Position numbers and translations under genes: made by a program | Shown: piece after piece, positions 16,721 through 25,093 of the stretch | Layout: each line of letters starts with the position of its first letter | Numbering within the stretch: position 1 is the first letter of the stretch | Assembly (NCBI RefSeq): GCF_900199455.1 | Contig: NZ_FZQR01000008.1 | Span: 186,001 to 250,000, forward strand | Length of the DNA: 64,000 bases | Source: Mesorhizobium carmichaelinearum | GTDB lineage: Bacteria; Pseudomonadota; Alphaproteobacteria; Rhizobiales; Rhizobiaceae | Reading direction: 5' to 3' | The notes under the pieces: generated by a model | What the model saw: only the letters and a program-made list of their open reading frames with translations | What the model was told of the DNA's origin: nothing | The model's database searches: none

Positions 16721-16982
16721 TGCCGAATTTTCCTCGATTGCTGGCCCAAAAGAACCCCTCCCTGGGCCGTTGAGACAAAGACCGGAATCCGCGCACGGAA
16801 TCCACCTCTTCGCATCGGTGTATGCGAAACAGGGCTCGGAACGTCAAGATATTGTTCGATTTTTGCCCGGCTTTCGCCCAAAAGACAAAAGCCGCGACGA
16901 CCCTGCCGGTATGGTCCTTCATTTAGATCGATTGAAATGACGCAAGGGGATCATGCCGACAGACCATCAACGTCCCAAAGGA
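16721..16982. other. Leader region of hppA
   Basis: No gene is seen. GGCCCA (16743-16748) and TGGGCC (16763-16768) form a small inverted repeat just upstream of the hppA start on its transcript side. The rest probably holds the hppA promoter and the tail of the ABC transporter transcript, but no consensus promoter was assigned. Confidence 0.35.
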
Positions 16983-17732
16983 CTACTCCGCCTCGCGTCC
17001 CATCCGCCGCGCCGCATAGCGCTCGACCGCCGACAGCCCGTCATAGATCAGCACGGCAAGGGCCGCGACGATCAAGCCGCCCTGCAGGATGAAAGCAAGA
17101 TTGTTAGACAATAGCCCGGCGATGATCACCTCGCCCAGCGTCTTGGCGGCCACGGTCGAGCCGATGGTGGCCGTGGCAAGACCGATGACAACCGACAACC
17201 GGATGCCGCCCAGGATGATCGGTGCGCTGAGCGGCAGTTCGACCTTGATAAGCCGTTGCCAGCCGGTCATGCCGGCGCCACGCGCCGCCTCGACGACATT
17301 GGCCGGCAGCGTCGTCAGCCCGGTCAACGCATTCTCGAAGATCGGCAGCAGGCCATAGAGAAACAGCGCGATCAGCGTTGGCCACTCACCGAAGCCGACA
17401 GCAGGCACGGCGAGCGCCAGAACCGCCACCGGCGGAAAGGTTTGGCCGATGTTGACCAGGCTGCGCGACAGGGGCAGGAATTCGGCCCCGGCTGGCCTGG
17501 TGACCAGGATGGCGAGCGCAACAGCCACAATGGTCGCGGCCAAGGTGGCGAGCAGGACGGTGCGCAGATGCAGCAGCGTCAAGGTCAGCAGGCTGCCCTG
17601 ATTGTAGATCACCGGCGCATTGTTCTCGGTCAGTGGCTTCAGCAGCGGTTCGAACCAGCCGGGATTGGTGAGGAAGGCGACGAGCAGCACCACGAGGGCA
17701 AGCCGCAGCAGCGCCGGCAGCCAGGCTTTCAT
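16983..17732 (-). CDS. Osmoprotectant ABC transporter permease, YehW-like
   Basis: A 249-residue inner-membrane protein with five to six membrane helices and the BPD_transp_1 EAA loop (VVEAARGAGMTGWQRLIKVE, then LPLSAPIILGG). It pairs with the larger permease at 18664. The start at 17732 overlaps the ATPase stop by 4 bases (ATGA). Size and position (last gene) match E. coli YehW (about 243 residues) of the YehZYXW glycine betaine importer. The substrate is inferred from the whole operon. Confidence 0.85.
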   Translation of the reverse strand: MKAWLPALLRLALVVLLVAFLTNPGWFEPLLKPLTENNAPVIYNQGSLLTLTLLHLRTVLLATLAATIVAVALAILVTRPAGAEFLPLSRSLVNIGQTFPPVAVLALAVPAVGFGEWPTLIALFLYGLLPIFENALTGLTTLPANVVEAARGAGMTGWQRLIKVELPLSAPIILGGIRLSVVIGLATATIGSTVAAKTLGEVIIAGLLSNNLAFILQGGLIVAALAVLIYDGLSAVERYAARRMGREAE

Positions 17733-18667
17733 GCCGGCCTCGCCGCGCGCTTGACCAGCCCGTCCACCGTGATGCGGCCGAGCGGTTTGCCGTCGGTGCC
17801 TTTCACCGGCAGCGCCGGCCGGCCCGACCACAGGAGCTCAGCCAGCGCATCGCGCTGGCTGGCATCGCCCGGAATGGCTTCGCCTTCCGCAGAGCCGATT
17901 TCCACCGCATCGCGAACCCGTCCCAGCGACAGCAGCCGGAATGGCCTTTCGCTGGCGCCGACCAGGGTCTCGACGAAGCTGCTGGCCGGGTTTGCCAGGA
18001 TCTCGGCGGGCTTGGCGTATTGCACGAGCTTGCCGGCATCCATGACGGCGATCTTGTCGCCCATATGTACGGCTTCCTCCATGTCATGGGTGACGAGGAT
18101 GATGGTGGTGCCGAAGCGCTTCTGGATCGCCAGCAGATCTTCCTGCGCCTTGGTGCGGATGATCGGGTCGAGCGCGCCGAACGGCTCATCCATCAGCAGC
18201 ACGTTGGGTTCGGCGGCGAGCGCGCGGGCCACGCCGACGCGCTGTTGCTGGCCGCCGGACAGTTCGTGCGGATAGCGCGGCCCGTAAGCCTGGGGATCGA
18301 GCTGGTAGAGCGTCATCAACTCATCGACGCGCGCCTTGATGCGGTCCTTGTCCCAGCCGAGCAGCACCGGCACCGTGGCAATGTTCTGCGCCACGGTGCG
18401 ATGCGGAAACAGGCCGTGGCCCTGGATGGCATAGCCGATGCTCCGGCGCAGTTCGTAGCCGGGCACGGAGCGATTGTCAGCGCCGTCGAGCTTGATGATG
18501 CCGGCGGTTGGCTCGACCAGCCGGTTGATCATGCGCAGCAGCGTCGTCTTGCCGGAACCGGAGGTGCCGACAATGACGCAAACCGTGCGCGGCTCGATGA
18601 CCATCGAGACGTCGTCGACAACAGTGGTCGCGTCATAGCGCTTGGTAATGCCTTCGATCTCGATCAT
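17729..18667 (-). CDS. Osmoprotectant ABC transporter ATPase, YehX-like
   Basis: A 312-residue ATPase. Walker A is GTSGSGKTTLLRMINRL, the ABC signature is LSGGQQQRVGVARAL, and Walker B is VLLMDEPFGALDP, followed by the switch His (LVTHDMEEAVHMGD). The C-terminal extension (about 240-312) resembles CBS-like regulatory regions of ProV/OpuCA/YehX proteins. ATGA overlaps exist at both ends, so the three cytoplasmic and membrane components are tightly coupled. It powers uptake of glycine betaine or a related compatible solute. Confidence 0.92.
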   Translation of the reverse strand: MIEIEGITKRYDATTVVDDVSMVIEPRTVCVIVGTSGSGKTTLLRMINRLVEPTAGIIKLDGADNRSVPGYELRRSIGYAIQGHGLFPHRTVAQNIATVPVLLGWDKDRIKARVDELMTLYQLDPQAYGPRYPHELSGGQQQRVGVARALAAEPNVLLMDEPFGALDPIIRTKAQEDLLAIQKRFGTTIILVTHDMEEAVHMGDKIAVMDAGKLVQYAKPAEILANPASSFVETLVGASERPFRLLSLGRVRDAVEIGSAEGEAIPGDASQRDALAELLWSGRPALPVKGTDGKPLGRITVDGLVKRAARPA

Positions 18668-19827
18668 GCCGTTTCAACCCTGCGCTTGGTGGCGGTCATT
18701 TCGATCACTGCGTCGAGGATGATGGCGGCGGCGAAGGCGAGTGCGACCGTCGGCACCGCACCGAGCAGCACCAGGTCCATCGCGGTTTGACCAACACCCT
18801 GGAAGACGAAAACGCCGAAGCCGCCGCCACCGATCAGCGCGGCGATGGTGGCAAGGCCGATATTCTGCACCAGCACGATGCGGATGCCGGTGAGGATCAC
18901 CGGGAAGGCCAGCGGGAACTCGACGCCGAACAGGCGCTGGCGGTCGGTCATGCCCATGCCGCGCGCCGCGTCGTTGGCTGCACGCGGCACGCCGGCGAGG
19001 CCAACGACGGTGTTGGCCACCACCGGCAGCAGCGAATAGAGGAACAGCGCGACGAAGGCAGGTGCCGTGCCGATGCCGCGAATGCCGAGCGCTGCAGCCC
19101 CCGGCACATGTGTGGCGACCCAGCCGAGCGGCGCGATCAGCAGGCCAAACAGCGCGATCGACGGAATGGTCTGGATGATGTTGAGCACGTTGAGCACGCC
19201 GGCGCGCAGCCTTTCGACGCGATGGCAAAAGATGCCCAACGGCAGGCCGACGATGACCGCTGCGGCCAGCGAACCAAGCGCCAGCGTCACATGCTTGGAG
19301 CCTTCGGCCCAGAAACTGTCGGCGCGGTTGAAGTATTCTTTCAGGATCGACAAATTGTCCCAGCTTCCCGACATCAACAGCAGGCTGATCGCCAAAGCCG
19401 CGACGACAAGCACGCCAACTCGCGCCAATGGCGACAGGTTCAGCCTTGTCAGCACATCGGCCAGCAAAAGCGTAAAGGCAAAAATGAGGATCCAGAAACC
19501 GGAGGCCGGCGACACCCTGGCAAAGGTGTTGCCGGCCGGTGTGAGGAATGTGCCGGCCACGCCGATCAACAGCGCGAGCGCGACAAGTGTCACCACGCTG
19601 GCGGCAAGGCGCAACACAAGCGGTGTCCTGAACAGCGCTATGAGCGCTGCGGCGACGATGATGGCGAGCAGCAATGCTGCTGTCGTAGCCGGCAACGCTT
19701 CGAGAATCGAGCGCGCCTGGCCTGGAACGATCCGGTTGGCGCGGAAAGTAGCGAAAGGGGCGAGGAACCCCGCATAGGCCGCGATCGCGGCGATGACAAC
19801 GCCGAGCTTGTCGAAGCGGATGTTCAC
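18664..19827 (-). CDS. Osmoprotectant ABC transporter permease, YehY-like
   Basis: A large permease of about 387 residues. An N-terminal block of about five hydrophobic segments is followed by a BPD_transp_1 domain with EAA loop ANDAARGMGMTDRQRLFGVE and then FPLAFPVILTGIR. The length equals E. coli YehY (about 385). The GTG at 19827 is preferred, with GGGGGAGGG before it, because the ATG at 19863 lies in the loop of a 12-bp hairpin. It is the second gene of the osmF-yehY-yehX-yehW type operon. Confidence 0.85.
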   Translation of the reverse strand: MNIRFDKLGVVIAAIAAYAGFLAPFATFRANRIVPGQARSILEALPATTAALLLAIIVAAALIALFRTPLVLRLAASVVTLVALALLIGVAGTFLTPAGNTFARVSPASGFWILIFAFTLLLADVLTRLNLSPLARVGVLVVAALAISLLLMSGSWDNLSILKEYFNRADSFWAEGSKHVTLALGSLAAAVIVGLPLGIFCHRVERLRAGVLNVLNIIQTIPSIALFGLLIAPLGWVATHVPGAAALGIRGIGTAPAFVALFLYSLLPVVANTVVGLAGVPRAANDAARGMGMTDRQRLFGVEFPLAFPVILTGIRIVLVQNIGLATIAALIGGGGFGVFVFQGVGQTAMDLVLLGAVPTVALAFAAAIILDAVIEMTATKRRVETA

Positions 19828-19846
19828 GCCCTCCCCCGTCGGTCGT

Positions 19847-19876
19847 TCCGGCGCGCCACGCATGCGGCGCGCCGGA
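19847..19876 (-). other. Intercistronic hairpin between binding protein and permease genes
   Basis: TTCCGGCGCGCC (19847-19858) and GGCGCGCCGGAA (19865-19876) form a perfect 12-bp stem with a 6-base loop. Such hairpins after binding-protein genes often protect the 5' segment of mRNA or attenuate, giving more binding protein than permease. Confidence 0.7.
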
Positions 19877-19882
19877 ATCGTC

Positions 19883-20794
19883 CTACTTCAGAAAGCCGTT
19901 CTTCTTCAGGAAGTCCTCGGCGACGCCCTTGACCGGCTCACCCCCGACCTGCACGCGGCCGTTCAGTTCCTGCAGCGTGACGAGATCGAGCTTGGCAAAG
20001 ACCGGCTTCAGCAGCGTCTCGATCTCGGGATGTTCCTTGAGCACGGATTCACGGATGATCGGCGCCGGCTGGTAGACCGGCTGCACGCCCTTGTCGTCCT
20101 CGAGCACGACAAGGCCGGACGGCGCGATGCCGCCATCGGTGCCGTAGACCATGGCGGCATTCGCCCCGCTGGTCTGGTTGGCCGCCGCCGCAATGGTGGC
20201 CGCCGTGTCGCCGCCCGAAAGCGTGATCAGCTGATCCGGCTTCAGCGTGAAACCGTAGGTGGTCTGGAAGGCCGGCAGGGCTGCCGCCGAATTGACGAAC
20301 TCGGCGGAAGCCGCGAGCACCACCTTGCCGCCGCCGGTGACATATTTACCGAAGTCCGACAGTGTGACGAGCTTGTTCCCGTCCGTCACTTCCTTGCGCA
20401 GCGCGATCGCCCAGGTGTTGTTGGCCGGCGCCGGCGACAGCCAGACGATCTTGTTTGCGTCATAGTCGAGCTTCTTGGCCGTCTCGTAGGCCTTGGCGGC
20501 ATCCTTCCAGACCGGGTCATCGGCCTTCTCGAAGAAGAAGGCGGCGTTGCCGGTGTATTCGGGATAGATGTCGATCTCACCGGCGGTGATCGCCTTGCGC
20601 ACCACCGGCGTGCCGCCAAGCTGGACGCGGTCGGTGGTCTTGATGTTGTTGGCGTTGAGAACGAGCTGGATGATGTTGCCGAGCACGCCGCCCTCGGTAT
20701 CGATCTTCGAGGAGACGACCACCTGAGCACTGGCGGATACCGCCGTGACGGCCAGCGCCAAAGCCGCGCCGGCGAAAACCTTGACTGAAAACAT
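19883..20794 (-). CDS. Osmoprotectant ABC transporter substrate-binding protein, OsmF/YehZ-like
   Basis: A 303-residue periplasmic protein with a Sec signal peptide (about 1-23, ending SASAQ). The mature part is an OpuAC-type binding protein: VVVSSKIDTEGGVLGNIIQL, then DIYPEYTGNAAFFFEKADD, and late GLVVLEDDKGVQPVYQPAPI. The DIYPEYTG segment is typical of the OsmF/YehZ/OpuCC group that binds quaternary amines. The length matches E. coli YehZ. It is first of four genes and presumably transcribed most, given the hairpin after it. Confidence 0.9.
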   Translation of the reverse strand: MFSVKVFAGAALALAVTAVSASAQVVVSSKIDTEGGVLGNIIQLVLNANNIKTTDRVQLGGTPVVRKAITAGEIDIYPEYTGNAAFFFEKADDPVWKDAAKAYETAKKLDYDANKIVWLSPAPANNTWAIALRKEVTDGNKLVTLSDFGKYVTGGGKVVLAASAEFVNSAAALPAFQTTYGFTLKPDQLITLSGGDTAATIAAAANQTSGANAAMVYGTDGGIAPSGLVVLEDDKGVQPVYQPAPIIRESVLKEHPEIETLLKPVFAKLDLVTLQELNGRVQVGGEPVKGVAEDFLKKNGFLK

Positions 20795-20974
20795 TGTGAA
20801 AACCTCTTGCTGTGAACCGGAATGCGGTGGCCGCATATGAGCATGGCTTCAACGGCCAGTCGGGGCACACGGTTTCATAACAATAGGTACAGGCGCAATA
20901 ATTTTGTTCCGGCGCGGCAAATTCAACCGAAGCAATGCTGACAACATCATGTCAGGTCAATAGCAAATTAAGGA

Positions 20975-22192
20975 TCAGGCGCTGGCCTTGCGCAGGCTCG
21001 TCAGCTTGAGCGCGCCGAGCGCGACGAAGCACAGGACGGTGACCGGAAAGATCATCCAGTTCAGCATCTCCCAGCCCCAGGCGTTGTAGACCATGCCCGA
21101 CAGCAGCGACGCACAGGCGACCGAGCCGAACAGGACGAAGTCGTGAAAACCCTGCACCTTGCCCTTTTCCGACGGCCGGTAGCTCGCCGCCACCATGGCG
21201 GTGGCGCCGATGAAGCCGAAATTCCAGCCGAGGCCGAGCAGGATCAGCGACGTCCAGAACTGCCACAGTGCCAGGCCCGACAAAGCAACGGCAGCACAGC
21301 CGATCAGCAGCAGCAGACCGATGGCGACGATACGTTCGGCGCCGTAGCGATGGATCAGCGAGCCGGTGAAGAAGCTCGGCGCGAACATCGCCATGACGTG
21401 CCAGGAGATGCCCAGCGTCGCATCGTCCTCCGACAGGCCGCAGCCGACCATGGCCAACGGCGCTCCGGTCATGACGAAGCTCATCAGCGCATAGGCGCCG
21501 ACGGCGCAGAACAGCGCGGCGACAAAGCGCGGCCTGGTGACGATTTCAGAGAGGGGTCTGGCATCACCGTCGGCAATTTCAACCTTGCTCGCCGCCTTCG
21601 CCGGCAGGCGCAGAAACGACAGGATAATGGCGCCGACCGCGGCCAGCGGCAGGATGGAGGCGAACGACCCGGCAAACATCACCGGCGCGAACAGTTCGCG
21701 GGTGAAGATGACGATCTGCGGCCCGAGGATGGCGGTGATGATGCCGCCGGCCAGCACGAAGGAGATGGCGCGCGCCTTGAACTGCGGCGGCGCGTTGTCG
21801 GCGGCGGCGAAGCGGAACTGCTGGACGAACGCACCACCGATGCCGATCACCAGCAACGCGAAGGCGAACAGCCAGAAACTGCCGTGGAAAAGCGCCAGTG
21901 TGGCAATCAGGCCGCCAAGCGCGGTAACGACGGTTCCGATCATGAAGCCGCCGCGCTGGCCCAGCCTGCGGATGATGGCCGCGGCCGGCAGCGCGCCGAG
22001 TGCCACGCCGATGTTGAAGCCAGTGATTGGTGCTGTCGCCAGCGATTTGTCGGCACCGAGCAGATATTGCCCGGCCAGCGCGCCCATGGAGATGGCGATG
22101 GGCGCCGCTGAGCCGATAATCGCCTGCGAGGCGGCGAGGATCAGCGCGGTGCGTCGCGCGTCCTTCGGCGCCTCGACGGCGATGGCCGTCAC
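20975..22192 (-). CDS. MFS transporter coupled to nusB-ribH
   Basis: A 405-residue inner-membrane protein with about 12 helices and MFS character (GFNIGVALGALPAAAIIRRL). The start is GTG at 22192 and overlaps the nusB stop by 4 bases (GTGA), so it belongs to the ribH-nusB transcript. That context raises the possibility of a riboflavin transporter related to the alphaproteobacterial RfnT group, but nothing in the protein itself proves the substrate. A drug or metabolite exporter remains possible. Confidence 0.82.
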   Translation of the reverse strand: MTAIAVEAPKDARRTALILAASQAIIGSAAPIAISMGALAGQYLLGADKSLATAPITGFNIGVALGALPAAAIIRRLGQRGGFMIGTVVTALGGLIATLALFHGSFWLFAFALLVIGIGGAFVQQFRFAAADNAPPQFKARAISFVLAGGIITAILGPQIVIFTRELFAPVMFAGSFASILPLAAVGAIILSFLRLPAKAASKVEIADGDARPLSEIVTRPRFVAALFCAVGAYALMSFVMTGAPLAMVGCGLSEDDATLGISWHVMAMFAPSFFTGSLIHRYGAERIVAIGLLLLIGCAAVALSGLALWQFWTSLILLGLGWNFGFIGATAMVAASYRPSEKGKVQGFHDFVLFGSVACASLLSGMVYNAWGWEMLNWMIFPVTVLCFVALGALKLTSLRKASA

Positions 22193-22689
22193 GATGCGTC
22201 CTTGCCGCGCCCCTCGCCGCGCACCCGGCGTGACACGCGGTCGAGCACGGCATTGACCAGCTTCGGCTCGTCTTCCTCATAGAAGGCCTTGGCGATGTCG
22301 ACATATTCGGAGACGATGACGGCCACGGGCACATCCTCGCGCTTCATCAATTCATAGACGCCGGCGCGCATAATGGCGCGCAGCGTCGAATCGAGCCGAG
22401 ACAGCGGCCAGTCATCGGTCAGCGCCTGGCGGATGACCGGATCGATGGTCTTCTGGTTCTCGACGACGCCGGTCAGGATGGCGCGGAACCATTGGGCATC
22501 CGCCTCGCGATAGAGCGCGCCGTCGACTTCCTTGCCAAGGCGGAACGCCTCATATTCGGCGGTGATCTCGAAGACACCGCTGCCGGCGACATCCATCTGA
22601 TAGAGCGCCTGCACGGCGGCCAGACGGGCGGCGCCGCGCTTGTTGGCATGGCGCACCGCGGGCTGTCCGGGCGAAGCGGGTTCGCTCAC
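22189..22689 (-). CDS. nusB: Transcription antitermination factor NusB
   Basis: A 166-residue all-helical RNA-binding protein that, with NusE, binds boxA in rRNA leaders. The signature includes NKRGAARLAAVQALYQMDVA near the start and MRAGVYELMKREDVPVAVIV, then SEYVDIAKAFYEEDEPKLVN near the end. The start is GTG at 22689 and overlaps the ribH stop by 4 bases (GTGA). The ribH-nusB pairing is widely conserved. Confidence 0.96.
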   Translation of the reverse strand: MSEPASPGQPAVRHANKRGAARLAAVQALYQMDVAGSGVFEITAEYEAFRLGKEVDGALYREADAQWFRAILTGVVENQKTIDPVIRQALTDDWPLSRLDSTLRAIMRAGVYELMKREDVPVAVIVSEYVDIAKAFYEEDEPKLVNAVLDRVSRRVRGEGRGKDAS

Positions 22690-23180
22690 GATCGCGCTCC
22701 CAGCTGTTCCTTCAGCGCGATCATGGTCAGCGCCGCGCGCGCGGCAAAGCCGCCCTTGTCGCCTTCCGAGCGCTTGGCCCGCGTCCAGGCCTGCGCGTCG
22801 TTCTCGGTGGTCAGGATGCCGTTGCCGATGCAGACCGAGTCCTGCACGGACAGGTCCATCAGTGCGCGGCTGGATTCATTGGCGACGATGTCGAAATGAT
22901 AGGTGTCGCCACGGATAATGGTGCCGAGCGCAACGAAGCCGTCGTAATGCGTGCCGCCTTCCGCCGCGCCGTCCAGCGCGAAGGTGATCACTGCGGGAAT
23001 TTCGAGCGAACCTGGAACGGTGACGACGTCGTAGGTCGCGCGAGCTTCATCGAGCGCGCTTGTGGCGCCGTCGAGAAGCGCGTCGGCAAGGTCGTCGTGA
23101 AAGCGCGCTTCGACAATCAGCAGATGCGCCTTCGCCTTCGGACGAATGAAGGCTTTGCCGTGTTGGGATGTGCCTGCCAT
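22686..23180 (-). CDS. ribH: 6,7-dimethyl-8-ribityllumazine synthase
   Basis: A 164-residue enzyme that condenses 5-amino-6-ribitylamino-uracil with 3,4-dihydroxy-2-butanone-4-phosphate, the step before riboflavin synthase. The core is VVTVPGSLEIPAVITFALDG, then FVALGTIIRGDTYHFDIVAN, with the catalytic His in RGDTYHF. It normally follows ribE directly, but here about 2.9 kb of inserted DNA separates it from the intact ribE. Confidence 0.96.
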   Translation of the reverse strand: MAGTSQHGKAFIRPKAKAHLLIVEARFHDDLADALLDGATSALDEARATYDVVTVPGSLEIPAVITFALDGAAEGGTHYDGFVALGTIIRGDTYHFDIVANESSRALMDLSVQDSVCIGNGILTTENDAQAWTRAKRSEGDKGGFAARAALTMIALKEQLGARS

Positions 23181-23290
23181 AAAAATCTCCGGGGGGTTGC
23201 CGGTGACTTAGGCCGAAGCCGGATTGATCGCAAGCGGAAGATTGCCCGAGGCGCATCAGACCGCCTTGGACCAGCCTGTTCCGCAGGCTC

Positions 23291-23355
23291 TCAAAGCCCC
23301 TCTTTCGCCGCCTCGACTAGGCGCGCGGCGTAGCGGGCCATGGTGTCGATCTCGC
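23291..23355 (-). pseudogene. Duplicated 3' fragment of ribE at the cassette's left boundary
   Basis: Minus-strand translation gives EIDTMARYAARLVEAAKEGL and a stop, which is the last 20 codons of riboflavin synthase with one change (Val for Ala). Upstream of this, the frame continues into unrelated DNA. The fragment lies just beyond ribH, where the original ribE end would be expected. It is most simply the displaced native 3' end left by an insertion. Confidence 0.85.
23295..23354. repeat. Left copy of a 60-bp direct repeat flanking the inserted cassette
   Basis: This matches 26076-26135 at 55 of 60 positions (differences at 23300, 23315, 23316, 23318 and 23321). The two copies are offset by 2781 bases and bracket the AraC-cupin-NmrA cassette, as the att-like repeats of an integrated element would. 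Confidence 0.85.
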
Positions 23356-23414
23356 GCTCTTGGCAGCGATGCTTTGCCGCAATGGTGGCATGAGGCGGTA
23401 TTGAGAACCACGAG

Positions 23415-24380
23415 CTAAGCTGCACCCTTGGCATGTGCCAAACGTCGATATTTTCCCGGCGGCATACCAGACCAATCACGAAATGCCCGGCTGAAAGAGA
23501 TCTCGGATTCATATCCGACGGCACTTGCGATAACTGCCATCGAGAGACTTGAGGTCGTCAGCATGTCGGCGGCCATCGCCATGCGCTGCGAGGTCGCATA
23601 GGCGATTACGGTCGAGCCTATCAGTTGCCGAAAGCGATTGGCGAGAATTGTGCGCGAAAGTCCAACAGCCTTCGCTAGCGACGCGATTGTCCAAGGGGTT
23701 GAAGGCTGAGCGTGAACAAGCGAGAGAACTTGCGCAATTTGCGGGTCCGCCAACCCGCGCAACCAACCGGTCGAATCGTCCGGCATTGACGCGACATAGT
23801 TTCTGACCGCTTGCACAAATAGAACTTCGGCCATCCGCTCCGCAATCGACTGGAAACCCGGTCGACCCTCTTCTGCTTCGGCGATTAGCTGGTCGACACC
23901 ACCAATTCCATCGAAAGTCTGGCCAACGGCCACCTTCACGCGAATAACGGAGGGTAACGATGACGACAATGGATTCTGGCGCGTTTTGCCAAAGGTGAAA
24001 ATGCCGCTCAATATCGTTGTTGAACGGCCATTCCCGCCGAACTGAAACCGAGGCAGCGGCCCCATGCGGCTTTCGACATTCCACGCGCTCGAAATCCCGA
24101 TCTCCTGAAGAAGTTGTGGAAATGGAATACGGGCCGACTGTTGATCTGCTTGAAGCCCATGTGGCTCACCGTGACAAACGATCACCATGTCGCCAGGCGC
24201 CAATTCGCTCATGGACCCGTCTGGCGCGGCAAACATGCATCGTCCATCTATTACGATGTGAAACGGTGCGGCACCACTAATGTCCGGTTTCTCGAAGCCC
24301 CACGGGGCCCTAAATTCGCTGATGCTCACGACCACACTGCGAAGGCGAAGATCGCGCAAAACATCGCTCAAGAGGTCCAT
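23415..24380 (-). CDS. AraC-family regulator with cupin sensor domain
   Basis: A 321-residue protein from MDLLSDVLRDLRL. The N-terminal cupin-like domain (about 10-180) reads HIVIDGRCMFAAPDGSMSEL, then APGDMVIVCHGEPH. The C-terminal double HTH has WTIASLAKAVGLSRTILANR, then FRQLIGSTVIAYATSQRM and YESEISFSRAFRDWSGMPPG. This architecture (Cupin_6 plus AraC HTH) usually controls neighbouring oxidoreductases. The divergent cupin and NmrA genes are the likely targets. It lies within the inserted cassette. Confidence 0.9.
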   Translation of the reverse strand: MDLLSDVLRDLRLRSVVVSISEFRAPWGFEKPDISGAAPFHIVIDGRCMFAAPDGSMSELAPGDMVIVCHGEPHGLQADQQSARIPFPQLLQEIGISSAWNVESRMGPLPRFQFGGNGRSTTILSGIFTFGKTRQNPLSSSLPSVIRVKVAVGQTFDGIGGVDQLIAEAEEGRPGFQSIAERMAEVLFVQAVRNYVASMPDDSTGWLRGLADPQIAQVLSLVHAQPSTPWTIASLAKAVGLSRTILANRFRQLIGSTVIAYATSQRMAMAADMLTTSSLSMAVIASAVGYESEISFSRAFRDWSGMPPGKYRRLAHAKGAA

Positions 24381-24519
24381 TTCCGTACTCTCTGTTAAGA
24401 AATGCGTACTGCAAGACATTCATCATTCGACTGCGGCTGTCTAGTCTGAACTCATGCCGATCCCCTTCGGCCCCGAAGTTCGCTGCAACCGACAGCGCAA
24501 ACACGAATGAAGGATACGA

Positions 24520-24972
24520 ATGTACAAGACCTTCCTCGCCACGCTTGCCGTCGCCACGGGCAGCGTGCCGCTCGCTTCTGGCCAAAGTCATGCCGCTGAC
24601 AATGTCACTTATTCTCTCGTTCCGGGTGGCAAGGCAACTTTCACCCCTGTCGATCCCAGCCAGCCGAATGGCATTCAGATTTCGATTGTATCGGGTGATC
24701 CGGCAAATGGACCCGTGGCTTATCTTTTGAAGTTGCCGAAGGGCGTCGTGCCCAACCATTGGCACACAGGAGACTATTATGCAGTGCTGACCGAGGGCAA
24801 TCACAAGCACTGGCTCGCGACCGACAAGGGCACGGGAAACATCAACCCTCCCGGCACCACATGGGTTCAGCCGGGTGGGCGAGCCAATACCGAGGGCGAT
24901 GAATGCCTTTCTGCTTCCTGCACAATTTTCGCTTTTAGCCCCAACGGCATTGGATTCCGTGTGGCGAACTGA
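24520..24972 (+). CDS. Secreted cupin (DUF4437-like) protein
   Basis: A 150-residue protein with a Sec signal peptide (about 1-26, ending SHAAD). A single cupin follows: VAYLLKLPKGVVPNHWHTGD, then YYAVLTEGNHKHWLA and TTWVQPGGRANTEGD. His residues in HWH and HKH could bind a metal. The length fits periplasmic DUF4437-type proteins. It is divergent from the AraC regulator and upstream of the NmrA gene, and sits inside the cassette. The function is unknown. Confidence 0.75.
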   Translation: MYKTFLATLAVATGSVPLASGQSHAADNVTYSLVPGGKATFTPVDPSQPNGIQISIVSGDPANGPVAYLLKLPKGVVPNHWHTGDYYAVLTEGNHKHWLATDKGTGNINPPGTTWVQPGGRANTEGDECLSASCTIFAFSPNGIGFRVAN

Positions 24973-25093
24973 ATGTGGCAGTCCGTTGATGGACTGGAGG
25001 GCGGAGGTATTCTCACGCTGCTTTGCCGAATTGATTGAGAAGCATGCCGACCCGCAGGCATCCAAACCAAACCCCATAGCAAATAGGTGCAAA

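Noticed and set aside
15359..17092. 577-residue open frame on the plus strand
   Set aside because: It is antisense to hppA, very rich in His, Asp, Gly and Arg with no domain motif, and results from codon bias of the GC-rich gene on the other strand.
20795..20974. Possible FMN or other riboswitch near the rib and ABC genes
   Set aside because: No recognisable conserved aptamer core was found here or upstream of ribH, ribD or glyA.
23355..23414. Remnant of an integrase or IS beside the ribE duplication
   Set aside because: The 60 bases between the repeat and the AraC gene contain no terminal inverted repeat and no coding homology I can see.
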